From: Lysobacter soli
GTDB lineage: Bacteria; Pseudomonadota; Gammaproteobacteria; Xanthomonadales; Xanthomonadaceae
DNA: 64,000 nucleotides
Reading direction: 5' to 3'
Assembly: GCF_003382285.1 (NCBI RefSeq)
Contig: NZ_QTJR01000011.1
Span: 1-64,000 of the forward strand
Shown: positions 33,838 to 42,161 of the stretch, in pieces
How the letters are laid out: each line of letters opens with the position of its first letter
How positions within the stretch are numbered: the stretch's first letter is position 1
Made by a program: the position numbers and the translations under genes
The notes under the pieces: generated by a model
What the model was told of the DNA's origin: nothing
Databases searched by the model: none
What the model saw: only the letters and a program-made list of their open reading frames with translations

Positions 33838-34305
33838 ATGTCCACGCCCCTGCTCTCGCTGTATCGCAAATTCACGCGCTGGCCCGCCGGCCGCTGGCTG
33901 TTCTCGCGTGCGATCTGTTTCAAGGCGCCCTACTTCGGCACGATCGCGCCGCGCATCGTGTCGCTGGAGCCGAACCGCTGCGAGGTGCGCATCGCCGACC
34001 GCCGCCGCGTGCACAACCACATCGGCACGGTGCACGCGATCGCGCTGTGCAACCTGGCCGAACTCGCCGCCGGCGTGATGACCGACGCGACGCTGCCCGC
34101 GTCGATGCGCTGGATTCCCAAGGGCATGACGGTCGAATACCTGAAGAAGGCAACCGGCACGATGCACGGCGTCGCGACGCCGGATGTTCCGTTGGTCGAA
34201 TCCACGTCGGGTTACGAACTGCCCGTCACCGTCATCGTGAAGAACGACGCCGGCGAAGCGGTATTCCGCGCGTCGATCGCGATGTGGGTGTCGCCGCGGA
34301 AGTAA
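33838..34305 (+). CDS. DUF4442 hot-dog fold thioesterase-like protein
   Basis: 155 aa. The stretch RVHNHIGTVHAIALCNLAELAAGVM is the hot-dog helix seen in DUF4442 and PaaI-like thioesterases, with RWIPKGMTVEYLKKATG following. A thioesterase acting on acyl-CoA is plausible because the gene lies 75 bp after fadE on the same strand. The catalytic residues are not certain. Confidence 0.82.
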   Translation: MSTPLLSLYRKFTRWPAGRWLFSRAICFKAPYFGTIAPRIVSLEPNRCEVRIADRRRVHNHIGTVHAIALCNLAELAAGVMTDATLPASMRWIPKGMTVEYLKKATGTMHGVATPDVPLVESTSGYELPVTVIVKNDAGEAVFRASIAMWVSPRK

Positions 34306-34315
34306 GTCTTCCGCG
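34295..34315. terminator. Hairpin between convergent genes
   Basis: CGCGGAAG-TAAGT-CTTCCGCG, a perfect 8-bp stem with the DUF4442 stop codon in its loop, facing the end of the DUF1304 gene. No T run. Confidence 0.45.
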
Positions 34316-34669
34316 TCAGCCGACGAACCACAGCGCGGCCAGCGCAAGCAGCGCCGGCACGGCCTGCACGACGAAGATCCGCTTGTTGACCGTCGCCGCG
34401 CCGTAGACGCCGGCTACGACAACGCACGCGAGGAAGAACGTCGCCACGTCTCGGCGCTCGCCGATGATCGACCACACCAGGCCCGCGGCGAGGAAGCCGT
34501 TGTAGAGGCCCTGGTTCGCGGCAAGGACCTTCGTCGATTCGGCCTTCTCGCGCGTGAGGCGGAAGACCTTCATGCCGAGCGGGCGCGTCCAGAGGAACAT
34601 TTCGAGCACGAGGAAATACGCGTGCAGGAGTGCGACGAGGGCGATCAGCAGCAGCACAAGCATGGACAT
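34316..34669 (-). CDS. DUF1304 membrane protein
   Basis: 117 aa with four predicted membrane segments. The family signature is clear: HAYFLVLEMFLWTRP, FRLTREKAESTKVLAANQGLYNGFLAAGL, and GVYGAATVNKRIFVVQAVPALLALAAL. Function unknown. Single gene, convergent with DUF4442. Confidence 0.85.
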   Translation of the reverse strand: MSMLVLLLIALVALLHAYFLVLEMFLWTRPLGMKVFRLTREKAESTKVLAANQGLYNGFLAAGLVWSIIGERRDVATFFLACVVVAGVYGAATVNKRIFVVQAVPALLALAALWFVG

Positions 34670-34699
34670 TCCGATTCTCCGCGTGACTGCTTCTGGAAG

Positions 34700-34854
34700 C
34701 CGTCATCCCGGCGAAGGCCGGGATCCAGGCTGGCAAGCGCACCGTAGCGTTTGCTGCGGCGTGATGCACGTGTTCGTTCCAGCGTGCCAGGCCTGAAGCG
34801 AAGCGATGGGGCGGACGGGTGATGGCCTGGATCCCGGCCTACGCCGGGATGACG
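34700..34854. repeat. Inverted pair of REP-like elements, family B
   Basis: CGTCATCCCGGCGAAGGCCGGGATCCAGG at 34701 and its inverted counterpart CTGGATCCCGGCCTACGCCGGGATGACG at 34827 flank about 95 bp. Further copies of the same core, CCCGGCCTTCGCCGGGATGACG, are at 48264 and 61094. The 233-bp gap here contains no gene. Confidence 0.75.
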
Positions 34855-34902
34855 TTGGTCTCGAAAAGTGCGAGCACGACTACGTTCGATCCTGGCTGAA
34901 AC

Positions 34903-36234
34903 TTACGACGTCGCCGGCTGCGCCTCCGCCGCCGGCGTCGCTTCCACGCGTCGCGACATGCGCCAGCCGATCGTCGCCGCGCTGAGCGCCGCCAGCGCGC
35001 TGATGCTCGCGAAGCCGCCGGTGGTCACACCCAGCGTGCGCAGCGCATTCATGCCGAGCGCGATTGCGGTGTCGCCGAAACGCCACACCGCCGTGTCCAC
35101 CGCGTTCTGGCCCTTGTAGCGGACGTTGCGCGGCACACGCGCGTAGAGGCTGTGGCGTGCGGGTTCGGCCATGCCGTAGGCGAGTCCGCGGCTGACGATC
35201 AGCGCCAGCGCCACGGCGGGCAGCCCGAAGGCCATCGGCGCGTGCGGATCGGGCGAGAAGACGACCAGCGACAACGCGAGCATGCTCACGACCGCCCACA
35301 CCAGGATCACCGGCCCCGGCCCGCGACGCGGCAGCAGCCAGCGCGTCAGCGTGAGCTGGGTAATGGCAGTAAGCAGGTTCGCCACCTGGTCCACGCGCGC
35401 GGCGAAGGCGGTGCGCGAGACCGCATCGGTCAACGCCGTGCCGGAATAGTCGGCCACCAGCGCGTAATTCACCGTGCCGATGCCGTCGGCAAGCAGCAAC
35501 AGGATTGCCATGTTCCGCATGAACGGATCGGTGAACACCTGCTTCAGGCCATCGAGCATGCCGCCGCCGATGGGCGCCTCCTGCGCGGCTTCGAAGCGGC
35601 GTTCGCCATGTGTTCGTGCCCATCGCCCGAGCAGCACGATGCACACCACCGCCAGCCCGAGCAGCGACGCCGACACCAGCAGCAGGGGCGCCACGCCGAT
35701 GATGTTCACCAGCGTCGCGGTGAGCGTCGGGCCCGACAGTGCGCCCGCGGTGCCCGCCACCGCAATGATCGGGAACAGACGCTTGGCCTGCTCGACGTTC
35801 CAGATGTCGGACATGAAGATCCAGAACACCGAGACGACGAACAGGTTGAACACGCTCACCCAGACGAAGAACACCGTCCCCAGCGCGCGCGGGCCGATGA
35901 GCGCCGGGTCGGCGAACAGCGGCACGAACGCAAACAGGCAGCCGATGAAGAACAGGTACACCAGCGGCACGACGATGCGCCGCGAGTAGCGGGCGATCAG
36001 CCACGCGAACACGGGCGTGAGGATGAGCGTCGCGATGAACGTCGCGCCGTAGAACCACGGCAGCTGCGTCGAACCGACCGCGGCCACGAGCTGCTCGCGC
36101 AGCGGCCGGATCACGTAGTACGCCGCGAGCACGCAGAAGAAATAGGCGAACGACAGCGCCACCGCGGGCCATTCGCCACCGCGGACGCGGGCGCCCGTTG
36201 CTGCGGGCACGCCTTCTTCGTGAGCCTGCGGCAT
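34903..36234 (-). CDS. MFS-type transporter related to ATP/ADP carriers
   Basis: 443 aa with about 12 membrane segments. The start of the chain (AVALSFAYFFCVLAAYYVIRPLREQLVAAVGS) and the stretches FVWVSVFNLFVVSVFWIFMSDIWN and RLFPIIAVAGTAGALSGP are shared by MFS proteins related to the NTP/NDP antiporters of the AAA family. In free-living proteobacteria their substrate is not established; ATP import should not be assumed. Divergent from the GMC oxidoreductase. Confidence 0.8.
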   Translation of the reverse strand: MPQAHEEGVPAATGARVRGGEWPAVALSFAYFFCVLAAYYVIRPLREQLVAAVGSTQLPWFYGATFIATLILTPVFAWLIARYSRRIVVPLVYLFFIGCLFAFVPLFADPALIGPRALGTVFFVWVSVFNLFVVSVFWIFMSDIWNVEQAKRLFPIIAVAGTAGALSGPTLTATLVNIIGVAPLLLVSASLLGLAVVCIVLLGRWARTHGERRFEAAQEAPIGGGMLDGLKQVFTDPFMRNMAILLLLADGIGTVNYALVADYSGTALTDAVSRTAFAARVDQVANLLTAITQLTLTRWLLPRRGPGPVILVWAVVSMLALSLVVFSPDPHAPMAFGLPAVALALIVSRGLAYGMAEPARHSLYARVPRNVRYKGQNAVDTAVWRFGDTAIALGMNALRTLGVTTGGFASISALAALSAATIGWRMSRRVEATPAAEAQPATS

Positions 36235-36430
36235 CGCGATGGGAACTCCGGGGACGATGGCGCGAGTCTAACCGGCCTCGATGACCGGGCTTTGCCTTGC
36301 CCGCCTGTCCGCCCTGCCTGCCATGCCCGAAGCGGGCTGGGCGCGGGAACGGGTGCGCACGGGGAGCATTTGCTCTAATGGCGCCACTTACGGTCGGCCG
36401 GCAACTCGGCGGTTCGGGACAAGGGCACAC

Positions 36431-38011
36431 GTGTTCGACTACATCATCATCGGCGCCGGCTCGGCCGGCTGCGTGCTCGCCAACCGGCTCTCCGCCGATC
36501 CCGACGTCAAGGTCCTGCTGCTGGAAGCCGGCCCGCGCGACAGCCACCCCTTCATCCACATGCCCGCCGGCCTCGCGAAGCTGGTGAACAACCGGCGCGT
36601 GAACTGGGATTACCACACCGCACCGGAGCCGGCGCTCGACGACCGCACGCTGTGGTGGCCGCGCGGCAAGGTGCTGGGCGGTTCCAGCTCGATCAACGCC
36701 ATGTGCTACACGCGCGGCGTGCCCGGCGATTACGACGAGTGGGCGACGCAGGGCGCGACGGGGTGGGACTGGAACTCGGTGTTGCCCTGGTTCCGCCGCA
36801 GCGAACGCAACTCGCGCGGCGCCGATGCGCTGCACGGCGACGACGGCCCGCTGTACGTGTCCGACCTTCGCTACAGCAATCCGCTTTCGCACGTCTTCAT
36901 CGAAGCCGGCCGGCAGGCGGGTTTCGCGGTCAACGACGACTTCAACGGCCCGCGGCAGGACGGCTTCGGCCTCTACCAGGTCACGCAGAAGAACGGTGCG
37001 CGTTGTTCGAGTGCGGTCGCCTACCTCGACCCGGTGCGCCGTCGCCCCAACCTCACCATCGTCACCGGCGCACAGGCCAACCGCATCACCTTCCAGCACG
37101 GCCGCGCGAACGGCGTGGTGTATCGGGCGAATGGGCGCGCCTTCCACCAGGCTGCGGCGCGCGAAGTGTTGCTGTGCGGCGGCGCGCTCAACTCGCCACA
37201 GATGCTGATGCTGTCGGGCGTCGGCCCGGCGATGCAGCTGCGCCGGTACGGCATCGACGTCGTGGTGGATGCGCCGCAGGTCGGCGAGAACCTGCAGGAT
37301 CACCTGGACATCTGCACGCTGCGGCATTGCCCGAAGCCCATCACCTACGACCGCCTCAGCGACGCGCGCATCGCGTTCGACTACTACCTGCGCGGGCACA
37401 GCGGCATCGGCTCGAGCAACATCGCCGAAGCCGGCGGCTTCGTGCGTTCGCGCCTTGCGCCCGACGAACGCCCCGACATCCAGCTGCATTTCGTACCGGC
37501 GATGCTCGACGATCACGGCCGCCATCGCCTGCCCGGCGACGGCTACACCGTGCACGCCTGTTTCCTGCGGCCGCGCAGTCGCGGTCGCGTGCGACTGATG
37601 AGCGCGCATGCCGGCGACCACGTCCGCATCGAGGCGAACTACCTCAGCGACGCAGACGGCTTCGACCTGAAGATGATGGTCGAGTGCGCGAAGCTGTCGC
37701 GCGAACTGCTCGCACAGCCCGCCTTCGACGAATACCGCGGCGCCCCGATCTTCCCCGCGCGCGACGACCTCGACGACCACGATCTCGTCGCCTTCATCCG
37801 CGCGAAGGCCGAAACCATCTACCACCCCGTCGGCACCTGCAGGATGGGTTCGGACGCGTTGTCGGTTGTCGATCCGCAACTGCGCGTGCGCGGCGTCGAA
37901 GGCCTGCGCGTGGTCGATGCGTCGGTGATGCCGACGCTTATCGGCGGCAACACCAACGCGCCGACGATGATGATCGCCGAGCGCGCGGCCGACCTGATCC
38001 GCGCCGGCTGA
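36431..38011 (+). CDS. GMC family FAD-dependent oxidoreductase (choline dehydrogenase-like)
   Basis: 526 aa from GTG. N-terminal FAD motif FDYIIIGAGSAGCVLANRLS, LWWPRGKVLGGSSSINAM, GGALNSPQMLMLSGVGP and the C-terminal YHPVGTCRMGSD with catalytic His are all present. Members oxidise alcohols such as choline, glucose or long-chain alcohols. There is no betaine aldehyde dehydrogenase or betI nearby, so the substrate is left open. The start was set at the residue before FDYIIIG; upstream frame is not conserved-looking. Confidence 0.93.
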   Translation: MFDYIIIGAGSAGCVLANRLSADPDVKVLLLEAGPRDSHPFIHMPAGLAKLVNNRRVNWDYHTAPEPALDDRTLWWPRGKVLGGSSSINAMCYTRGVPGDYDEWATQGATGWDWNSVLPWFRRSERNSRGADALHGDDGPLYVSDLRYSNPLSHVFIEAGRQAGFAVNDDFNGPRQDGFGLYQVTQKNGARCSSAVAYLDPVRRRPNLTIVTGAQANRITFQHGRANGVVYRANGRAFHQAAAREVLLCGGALNSPQMLMLSGVGPAMQLRRYGIDVVVDAPQVGENLQDHLDICTLRHCPKPITYDRLSDARIAFDYYLRGHSGIGSSNIAEAGGFVRSRLAPDERPDIQLHFVPAMLDDHGRHRLPGDGYTVHACFLRPRSRGRVRLMSAHAGDHVRIEANYLSDADGFDLKMMVECAKLSRELLAQPAFDEYRGAPIFPARDDLDDHDLVAFIRAKAETIYHPVGTCRMGSDALSVVDPQLRVRGVEGLRVVDASVMPTLIGGNTNAPTMMIAERAADLIRAG

Positions 38012-38222
38012 TGGGCCTCAGCCGCGCAATCTGAACGCGCCGGTTCGCGCAGTCTTCACGCAGTCGGGCGCATCTACAAAAGTGAATACGAAAAAAGGCG
38101 GCTCGCGAACTGCGACACAGTCCACTAAAGCCTGAAAAATCAGCGCTGTGTTGCGGAGTGTTGCGCTGCCCCCTGAGATTGGCGCTATGATCCCGCGAGA
38201 TCGTGAAGCAGGGGCGAAGGCC

Positions 38223-39599
38223 ATGAAAAGCAACGTGAAAAAGCCTTCGCGCAGCCTGCGCCGCATCGGTGCCATCGCGCTGCTGTTGCCGCTCACGCTT
38301 GGCTCGACCGCGCAGACGCCGCAGCACTCGGGCGCGCCGGTCGCCATGCCCAATGCCTTCACCACGGCGAACGTCCGCCCGGTCGCGGCACCACTTCCGC
38401 CTGCCGTGCCGCTGCCTGCCGACTTCGACGTGCGCCAGTTCGAATCGATGGCGCAGCAGCTCGTCGCCGGCCAGCGCGTGCCGGGCCTTGCGATGGCGAT
38501 GGTGCACAACGGCCGCATCCTCAGCGCGCGTGGGTACGGCATCACCGATACCAGCCGCGCGACGCCGGTCGATTCGCACACCGTGTTCCGCCTGGCCTCG
38601 CTGTCCAAGAGCTTCGCCGGCACGATGACGGGCCTGCTCGTCAATGACGGTTCGCTCCGCTGGGACAGCAAGCTCGTCGATTACCTGCCCTCCTTCCGCC
38701 TGAGCAATCCGGCCGCGTCGCAGCAGCTCACCGTCGCAGACCTGCTCAGCCATCGCGTTGGCTTGACGCACAACGCGTTCGATCGCGACCTGGAGCAGTA
38801 CGTCGATTTCCGCACGCTCACGCAGAAGCTCGCCTACGCGCCGCTGCAGTGCGCGCCGGGCACCTGCTACAGCTACCAGAACGTCGCCTTCAGCCTGGTC
38901 GGCGACATGGTCTTCGCCGCGACCGGCGACTTCTACGCGCAGGAAGTGCAGCGCCGCATCTTCAAGCCGCTGGGCATGAACGATGCGAGCCTGGGCCTTG
39001 AAGGTATCCAGGCCAGCCCGAGCTGGGCCCGCCCGCATGTGCGCGGTCGCGGCGGCTGGGTGTCGATGATGCCCAAGACCACCTACTACCAGGTGTTGCC
39101 GGCCGCGGGCGTCAACGCCAGCGCCAGCGACATGGCGCAGTACCTGCTCGCGCACACAGGCCATCGCCCTGACGTGCTGCCCGCGCCGCTGCTGGCCACG
39201 CTGCACCACCAGCTGGTCGACACGCCGAGCGAGATCCGCGGTTCTTCGTGGCGTCGCACGCGCCTGACCGGCGCCGGCTACGCACTCGGCTGGCGCACCT
39301 ACAAGTACGCCGGGCACGACGTGGTCTTCCACGGCGGCGCCGTGCAGGGCTATCGCGGCCTGATCGCGATGGTGCCGGAGCTCGATTTCGGCGTGGCGCT
39401 GATGTGGAACAGCGAGAGCTCGCTGCCCTCCGGCATGCTGCCGACCATCCTCGACACCGCTCTCGGCCTGCCGCCGGGCCAGTGGCTGGACGACGACATC
39501 GACCCAACGCTGTACGCCGAGGCGACCGACGATACGTCGCCCGATGCCCCGCACGCACCGGGCGCGCACGCGTCGGCTTCGACTGCCGCGCCGCAGTAA
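38223..39599 (+). CDS. Serine hydrolase of the beta-lactamase class C fold
   Basis: 458 aa. Sec signal peptide (about residues 1-30). Catalytic motifs: Ser126-Leu-Ser-Lys129, Tyr218-x-Asn220 in SYQNVAF, and His370-Gly-Gly in VFHGGAVQGY in place of KTG. HGG is typical of esterases and D-aminopeptidase-like members rather than of true AmpC enzymes, so I favour a periplasmic esterase or peptidase. The ATG at 38223 has GAAGG upstream; an ATG at 38187 is possible. The Ala/Ser/Pro-rich tail is probably disordered. Confidence 0.88.
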   Translation: MKSNVKKPSRSLRRIGAIALLLPLTLGSTAQTPQHSGAPVAMPNAFTTANVRPVAAPLPPAVPLPADFDVRQFESMAQQLVAGQRVPGLAMAMVHNGRILSARGYGITDTSRATPVDSHTVFRLASLSKSFAGTMTGLLVNDGSLRWDSKLVDYLPSFRLSNPAASQQLTVADLLSHRVGLTHNAFDRDLEQYVDFRTLTQKLAYAPLQCAPGTCYSYQNVAFSLVGDMVFAATGDFYAQEVQRRIFKPLGMNDASLGLEGIQASPSWARPHVRGRGGWVSMMPKTTYYQVLPAAGVNASASDMAQYLLAHTGHRPDVLPAPLLATLHHQLVDTPSEIRGSSWRRTRLTGAGYALGWRTYKYAGHDVVFHGGAVQGYRGLIAMVPELDFGVALMWNSESSLPSGMLPTILDTALGLPPGQWLDDDIDPTLYAEATDDTSPDAPHAPGAHASASTAAPQ

Positions 39600-40105
39600 G
39601 CGGCTTCGCTTCGACCCGCGCCACTCGCGCGTCATGGACGCCGGTGCAGTTCCCGGCGTTCGTTCCCCCTTGATTCCATGTTCGCCGTCGGGCGTTGCCG
39701 AAGCGTTCCGCATTCGCAGTGGTGCGCGCGTCGCGGTGCGAGGCCATGCCTCTCGTGACAGCGCCTGGCCGCGCGCCCGCTTACCCGGGCTGCAACAGCG
39801 TTCTGTTTCGAGCGCAGTGCGTCGGTGACGTGGCGGCGGCACGGCCCGGCCCGTCGCGGCGATGAGAGCCGGCAACCACCTATCACCGGTCCAGGCTATG
39901 CGTAGGGCAACCTGCTGCCGATGACGGCAACCGCGCCGTCCTTGGAGCGAACGCAGCAGGCAGGTTCGTGGCTGCCACTCGGCGGGATACTGGCTGTCGC
40001 CCAATCGTTCTGTGGAACCGCGCCTGCGGGAACGCGCTGCCAGGCGCGCACCTGTGACGGAAGAGCCACGGCCGACGATGCGTCGCCCGCGCCTTTCGAC
40101 CTCCC
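39600..40105. other. Intergenic region without recognised gene
   Basis: About 500 bp between the serine hydrolase and the terminator of the H1-like gene. I looked for protein-coding frames, tRNA, RNase P and cobalamin-type riboswitch signatures on both strands and found none. Several GC-rich short inverted repeats occur (for example CTGCTGCCGATGACGGCA), but nothing I can name. Confidence 0.5.
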
Positions 40106-40144
40106 AAAAAAAACTCTCCCCCCGCCTGGGCTGCGGGGAGAGAG
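40106..40144 (-). terminator. Rho-independent terminator of the H1-like gene
   Basis: On the minus strand: CTCTCCCCGCAG-CCCA-GGCGGGGGGAGAG-type stem followed by eight T residues. Very strong. Confidence 0.9.
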
Positions 40145-40169
40145 CTCGATTACGGTCTTCGGGGCTTTC

Positions 40170-40610
40170 TTAGATCATCGGCGCCGGGGTGGCCGGCATC
40201 GCCGTCACAGCCGCCTTCTTGGCGGTCTTCTTGCGGCTCGACTTCTTGGCAGCCTTCTTCGGAGCCGCCTTCTTGGTCGCCTTCTTGGCGGTCTTCTTCG
40301 CGCCAGCCTTCTTGGCGGTCTTGCGCGCGCCGGCCTTCTTGGTGGCCTTCTTCGCGGTCTTCTTGGCGGCGGTCTTGCGGGCGCCAGTCTTCTTGGTGGC
40401 CTTCTTGGCGGCGGTCTTGCGGGTCGCCTTCTTCGCGGTCTTGCGGGCGCCGGTCTTCTTGGCGGCCTTCTTCGCGACCTTCTTGGCCGGACGCTTGGTC
40501 GCCTTCTTGGCGGCCTTCTTCACGGTCTTCTTCGCGCCAGCCTTCTTGGCGACCTTCTTCGTCGCCTTCTTGGCGGCGGTCTTTTTCTTCGCAGCTTTCT
40601 TCATGGCCAT
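40170..40610 (-). CDS. Histone H1-like lysine/alanine repeat protein
   Basis: 146 aa, composed nearly wholly of K, A, T, R and G in degenerate repeats such as KKAAKKATKK and KTGARKTAKKA; the last residues are AVTAMPATPAPMI. This is the C-terminal histone H1-type DNA-binding composition (AlgP/HctB-like), expected to condense DNA or coat RNA. The ATG at 40610 has GGAG seven bases upstream; a second ATG two codons later is possible. Repetitive DNA makes copy-number changes likely between strains. Confidence 0.9.
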   Translation of the reverse strand: MAMKKAAKKKTAAKKATKKVAKKAGAKKTVKKAAKKATKRPAKKVAKKAAKKTGARKTAKKATRKTAAKKATKKTGARKTAAKKTAKKATKKAGARKTAKKAGAKKTAKKATKKAAPKKAAKKSSRKKTAKKAAVTAMPATPAPMI

Positions 40611-40761
40611 GGTATGGCTCCTCGTCAGTGGTTGATCAGCATTGATCAGTGGTCGTGCAGGTCTATCGCCCAGTAGAACCTAAGCCGCGGGAGTCGGACC
40701 CGCGAGCAGCCGCCGACGCGCGGACGCGCCGGTACGGATTTGGTGCCGCCCGCATGTGCGG

Positions 40762-40799
40762 GCAAACAAAAACCCGGCGCGCCATGAGCGGACCGGGTT
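40762..40799 (-). terminator. Rho-independent terminator of candidate ncRNA
   Basis: Minus strand: AACCCGG stem, GC-rich loop, CCGGGTT then TTTGTTTG. It lies 150 bp before the H1-like start and has no protein-coding gene in front. Confidence 0.75.
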
Positions 40800-40952
40800 G
40801 GATGGAGTGCCTGGCCTGCGTGTGCACGGTGCGCGTTTTCGCGGGGGAAACGAACCCTGCGTCCACCGTTTCGACAGCCCGGTCGGAGGTTCGTTTTGTG
40901 CCGCGAGTTGTCGCGTTGTCTGTACTCACTCTCTTCCGCAGGAGACGCTGCT
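40765..40952 (-). ncRNA. Candidate structured small RNA (about 190 nt)
   Basis: Bounded by a near-consensus promoter and a terminator with no ORF between. Predicted minus-strand transcript contains hairpins CGCGA-CAAC-TCGCG, a long-range pairing AAACGAACC with GGTTCGTTT, and CGCG-AAAA-CGCG, then the terminator stem. Size is near 6S RNA, but the two ends do not pair as in 6S, and no Rfam-type signature known to me is present. It could also be a long leader of the H1-like gene with an internal attenuator. Confidence 0.5.
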
Positions 40953-40958
40953 GGGCGA

Positions 40959-40987
40959 AACCTAATCACGCTTTTTCGCACTGTCAA
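40959..40987 (-). promoter_or_regulatory. Strong minus-strand promoter TTGACA - 17 bp - TAGGTT
   Basis: Perfect -35 and good -10 at ideal spacing; the best sigma-70 match on this strand in the window that I noticed. It points to the ncRNA candidate and not to an ORF. Confidence 0.75.
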
Positions 40988-40989
40988 CA

Positions 40990-41577
40990 ACTTCGCTCAT
41001 TTTTTTTTCAGGCAGGTCGGCGTGGCGTCACGGCCATCGCCGGTCCGGACGACGCGTCGAACGACGACGACGACGATCGCTGTTCGTCTGCATCGCCGAC
41101 ATGATTTTCGCAAACCGCTTTTTTTAAGGGGTTTGCGAAAACGCATCGAAGCAACGGCCTGTTCGACGACGCGTTCGCATCGATGCGTCGCGGTCGCGAC
41201 GGCCACCCGGAAAGCCGGTTCGAGACGCCCGAAAAAAATCTCCGACGACGCCCTCGTTTCGCGTCGCACAAACCCGATTTGCGCGAAAGTGCGCGAACTC
41301 CGACGAGGTGCCGACGTCGCTTCGACGACCATCCGACGCGTTCGCGAACATCGCATCGGGCATGTCGGCGACGACCTTCGCGATGCAGTCGATGCACTTC
41401 GACGCGCGACCCGCATCGCATCCGACGAACCCGTCGACACGGTTCGATGCGCATCCGGAACGTGTCGCCCGTCGCGTCGCGCGGGTCCACCGACGCGCTC
41501 GATCCGAGGTTTTTCGCGGAGGCGTGCGAGGGGTTGCTCACCGGACCGTCACTTTCCGCAACGCGCTTCGCCTGCCG
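40990..41577. other. Gene-poor region rich in CGA/TCG with a long hairpin
   Basis: About 590 bp between gcvH and the ncRNA promoter. Dense with TCG/CGA triplets and unlike neighbouring coding DNA. Contains a 37-base hairpin at 41105-41141. Open frames on both strands give Arg/Ser-rich products without family resemblance or ribosome sites. No CDS can be supported. Confidence 0.55.
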
Positions 41578-41612
41578 CAAAAACAAAACCGGCCGCACGA
41601 GGCGGCCGGTCG
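41578..41612 (-). terminator. Rho-independent terminator of gcvTH
   Basis: Minus strand: ACCGGCCGCC-TCGT-GCGGCCGGTTTTGTTTTTG. Strong stem and T-rich tail, 43 bp after the gcvH stop. Confidence 0.9.
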
Positions 41613-41654
41613 GTGATCGCTTGCTCCCGCGCGTGGCGGGAATGCGCAGTTCGA

Positions 41655-42050
41655 TCAGTGGTCTTCTTCTTCCAGCAGCTCGGCGTAGTCGTCCGGAGCG
41701 AGCAGCTCGTTGAGCTGGTCGGCGTCCTCGATCTCCAGCGTGTAGATCCAGCCTTCGCCGTAGGCGTCCTCGTTGATGGTCTCCGGCTTGTCGGTCAGCG
41801 CGGTGTTCACCGAGACGACCTTGCCGGTGACCGGTGCGTAGACGTCGGAAGCGGCCTTGACCGACTCGACGACGGCGGAAGCGGCGCCGGCTTCGACGCG
41901 GTCGCCGACGTTCGGCAGCTCGACGTACACCAGGTCGCCGAGCAGGCCCTGTGCGTGGTCGGAGATGCCGACGGTCACCTTGCCGTCGCCATCGACGCGG
42001 GCCCACTCATGGGACTTCATGAACTTCAGATCGCCGGGAATTTCACTCAT
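41655..42050 (-). CDS. gcvH: Glycine cleavage system H protein
   Basis: 131 aa, standard length. The lipoyl carrier of glycine cleavage: the modified lysine lies in [19 protein letters not shown]. The N-terminus [23 protein letters not shown] is characteristic, and the C-terminus ends LLEEEDH. It follows gcvT on the same strand with a 111-bp gap, closed by a strong terminator. gcvP is not in the window. Confidence 0.97.
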   Translation of the reverse strand: MSEIPGDLKFMKSHEWARVDGDGKVTVGISDHAQGLLGDLVYVELPNVGDRVEAGAASAVVESVKAASDVYAPVTGKVVSVNTALTDKPETINEDAYGEGWIYTLEIEDADQLNELLAPDDYAELLEEEDH

Positions 42051-42161
42051 GACGGGAGCCTCGAAACGTTTGCGGGGGCACGGGACAGCGGTTGTCGGCG
42101 CCTAGTCTAACGGCGCCGGATGGGGCGTGCGACAGGGGGCTTCCGTCGCGGAACATGGCAC

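Noticed and set aside
39600-40105. Cobalamin riboswitch or RNase P RNA
   Set aside because: Short GC-rich stems exist, but the invariant core sequences of these RNAs are absent on both strands.
40840-40870. tRNA T-arm-like GGGTTCGTTTCCC in the ncRNA candidate
   Set aside because: No acceptor stem, anticodon arm or CCA can be built around it; it is part of the long hairpin with AAACGAACC.
40765-40952. 6S RNA
   Set aside because: Length fits, but the 5' and 3' ends do not pair and no central bubble with the expected closing stems is visible.
40997-41440. 147-residue minus-strand ORF in the CGA/TCG-rich spacer
   Set aside because: Arg/Ser-rich, no ribosome site and no recognisable fold; other frames are equally open.
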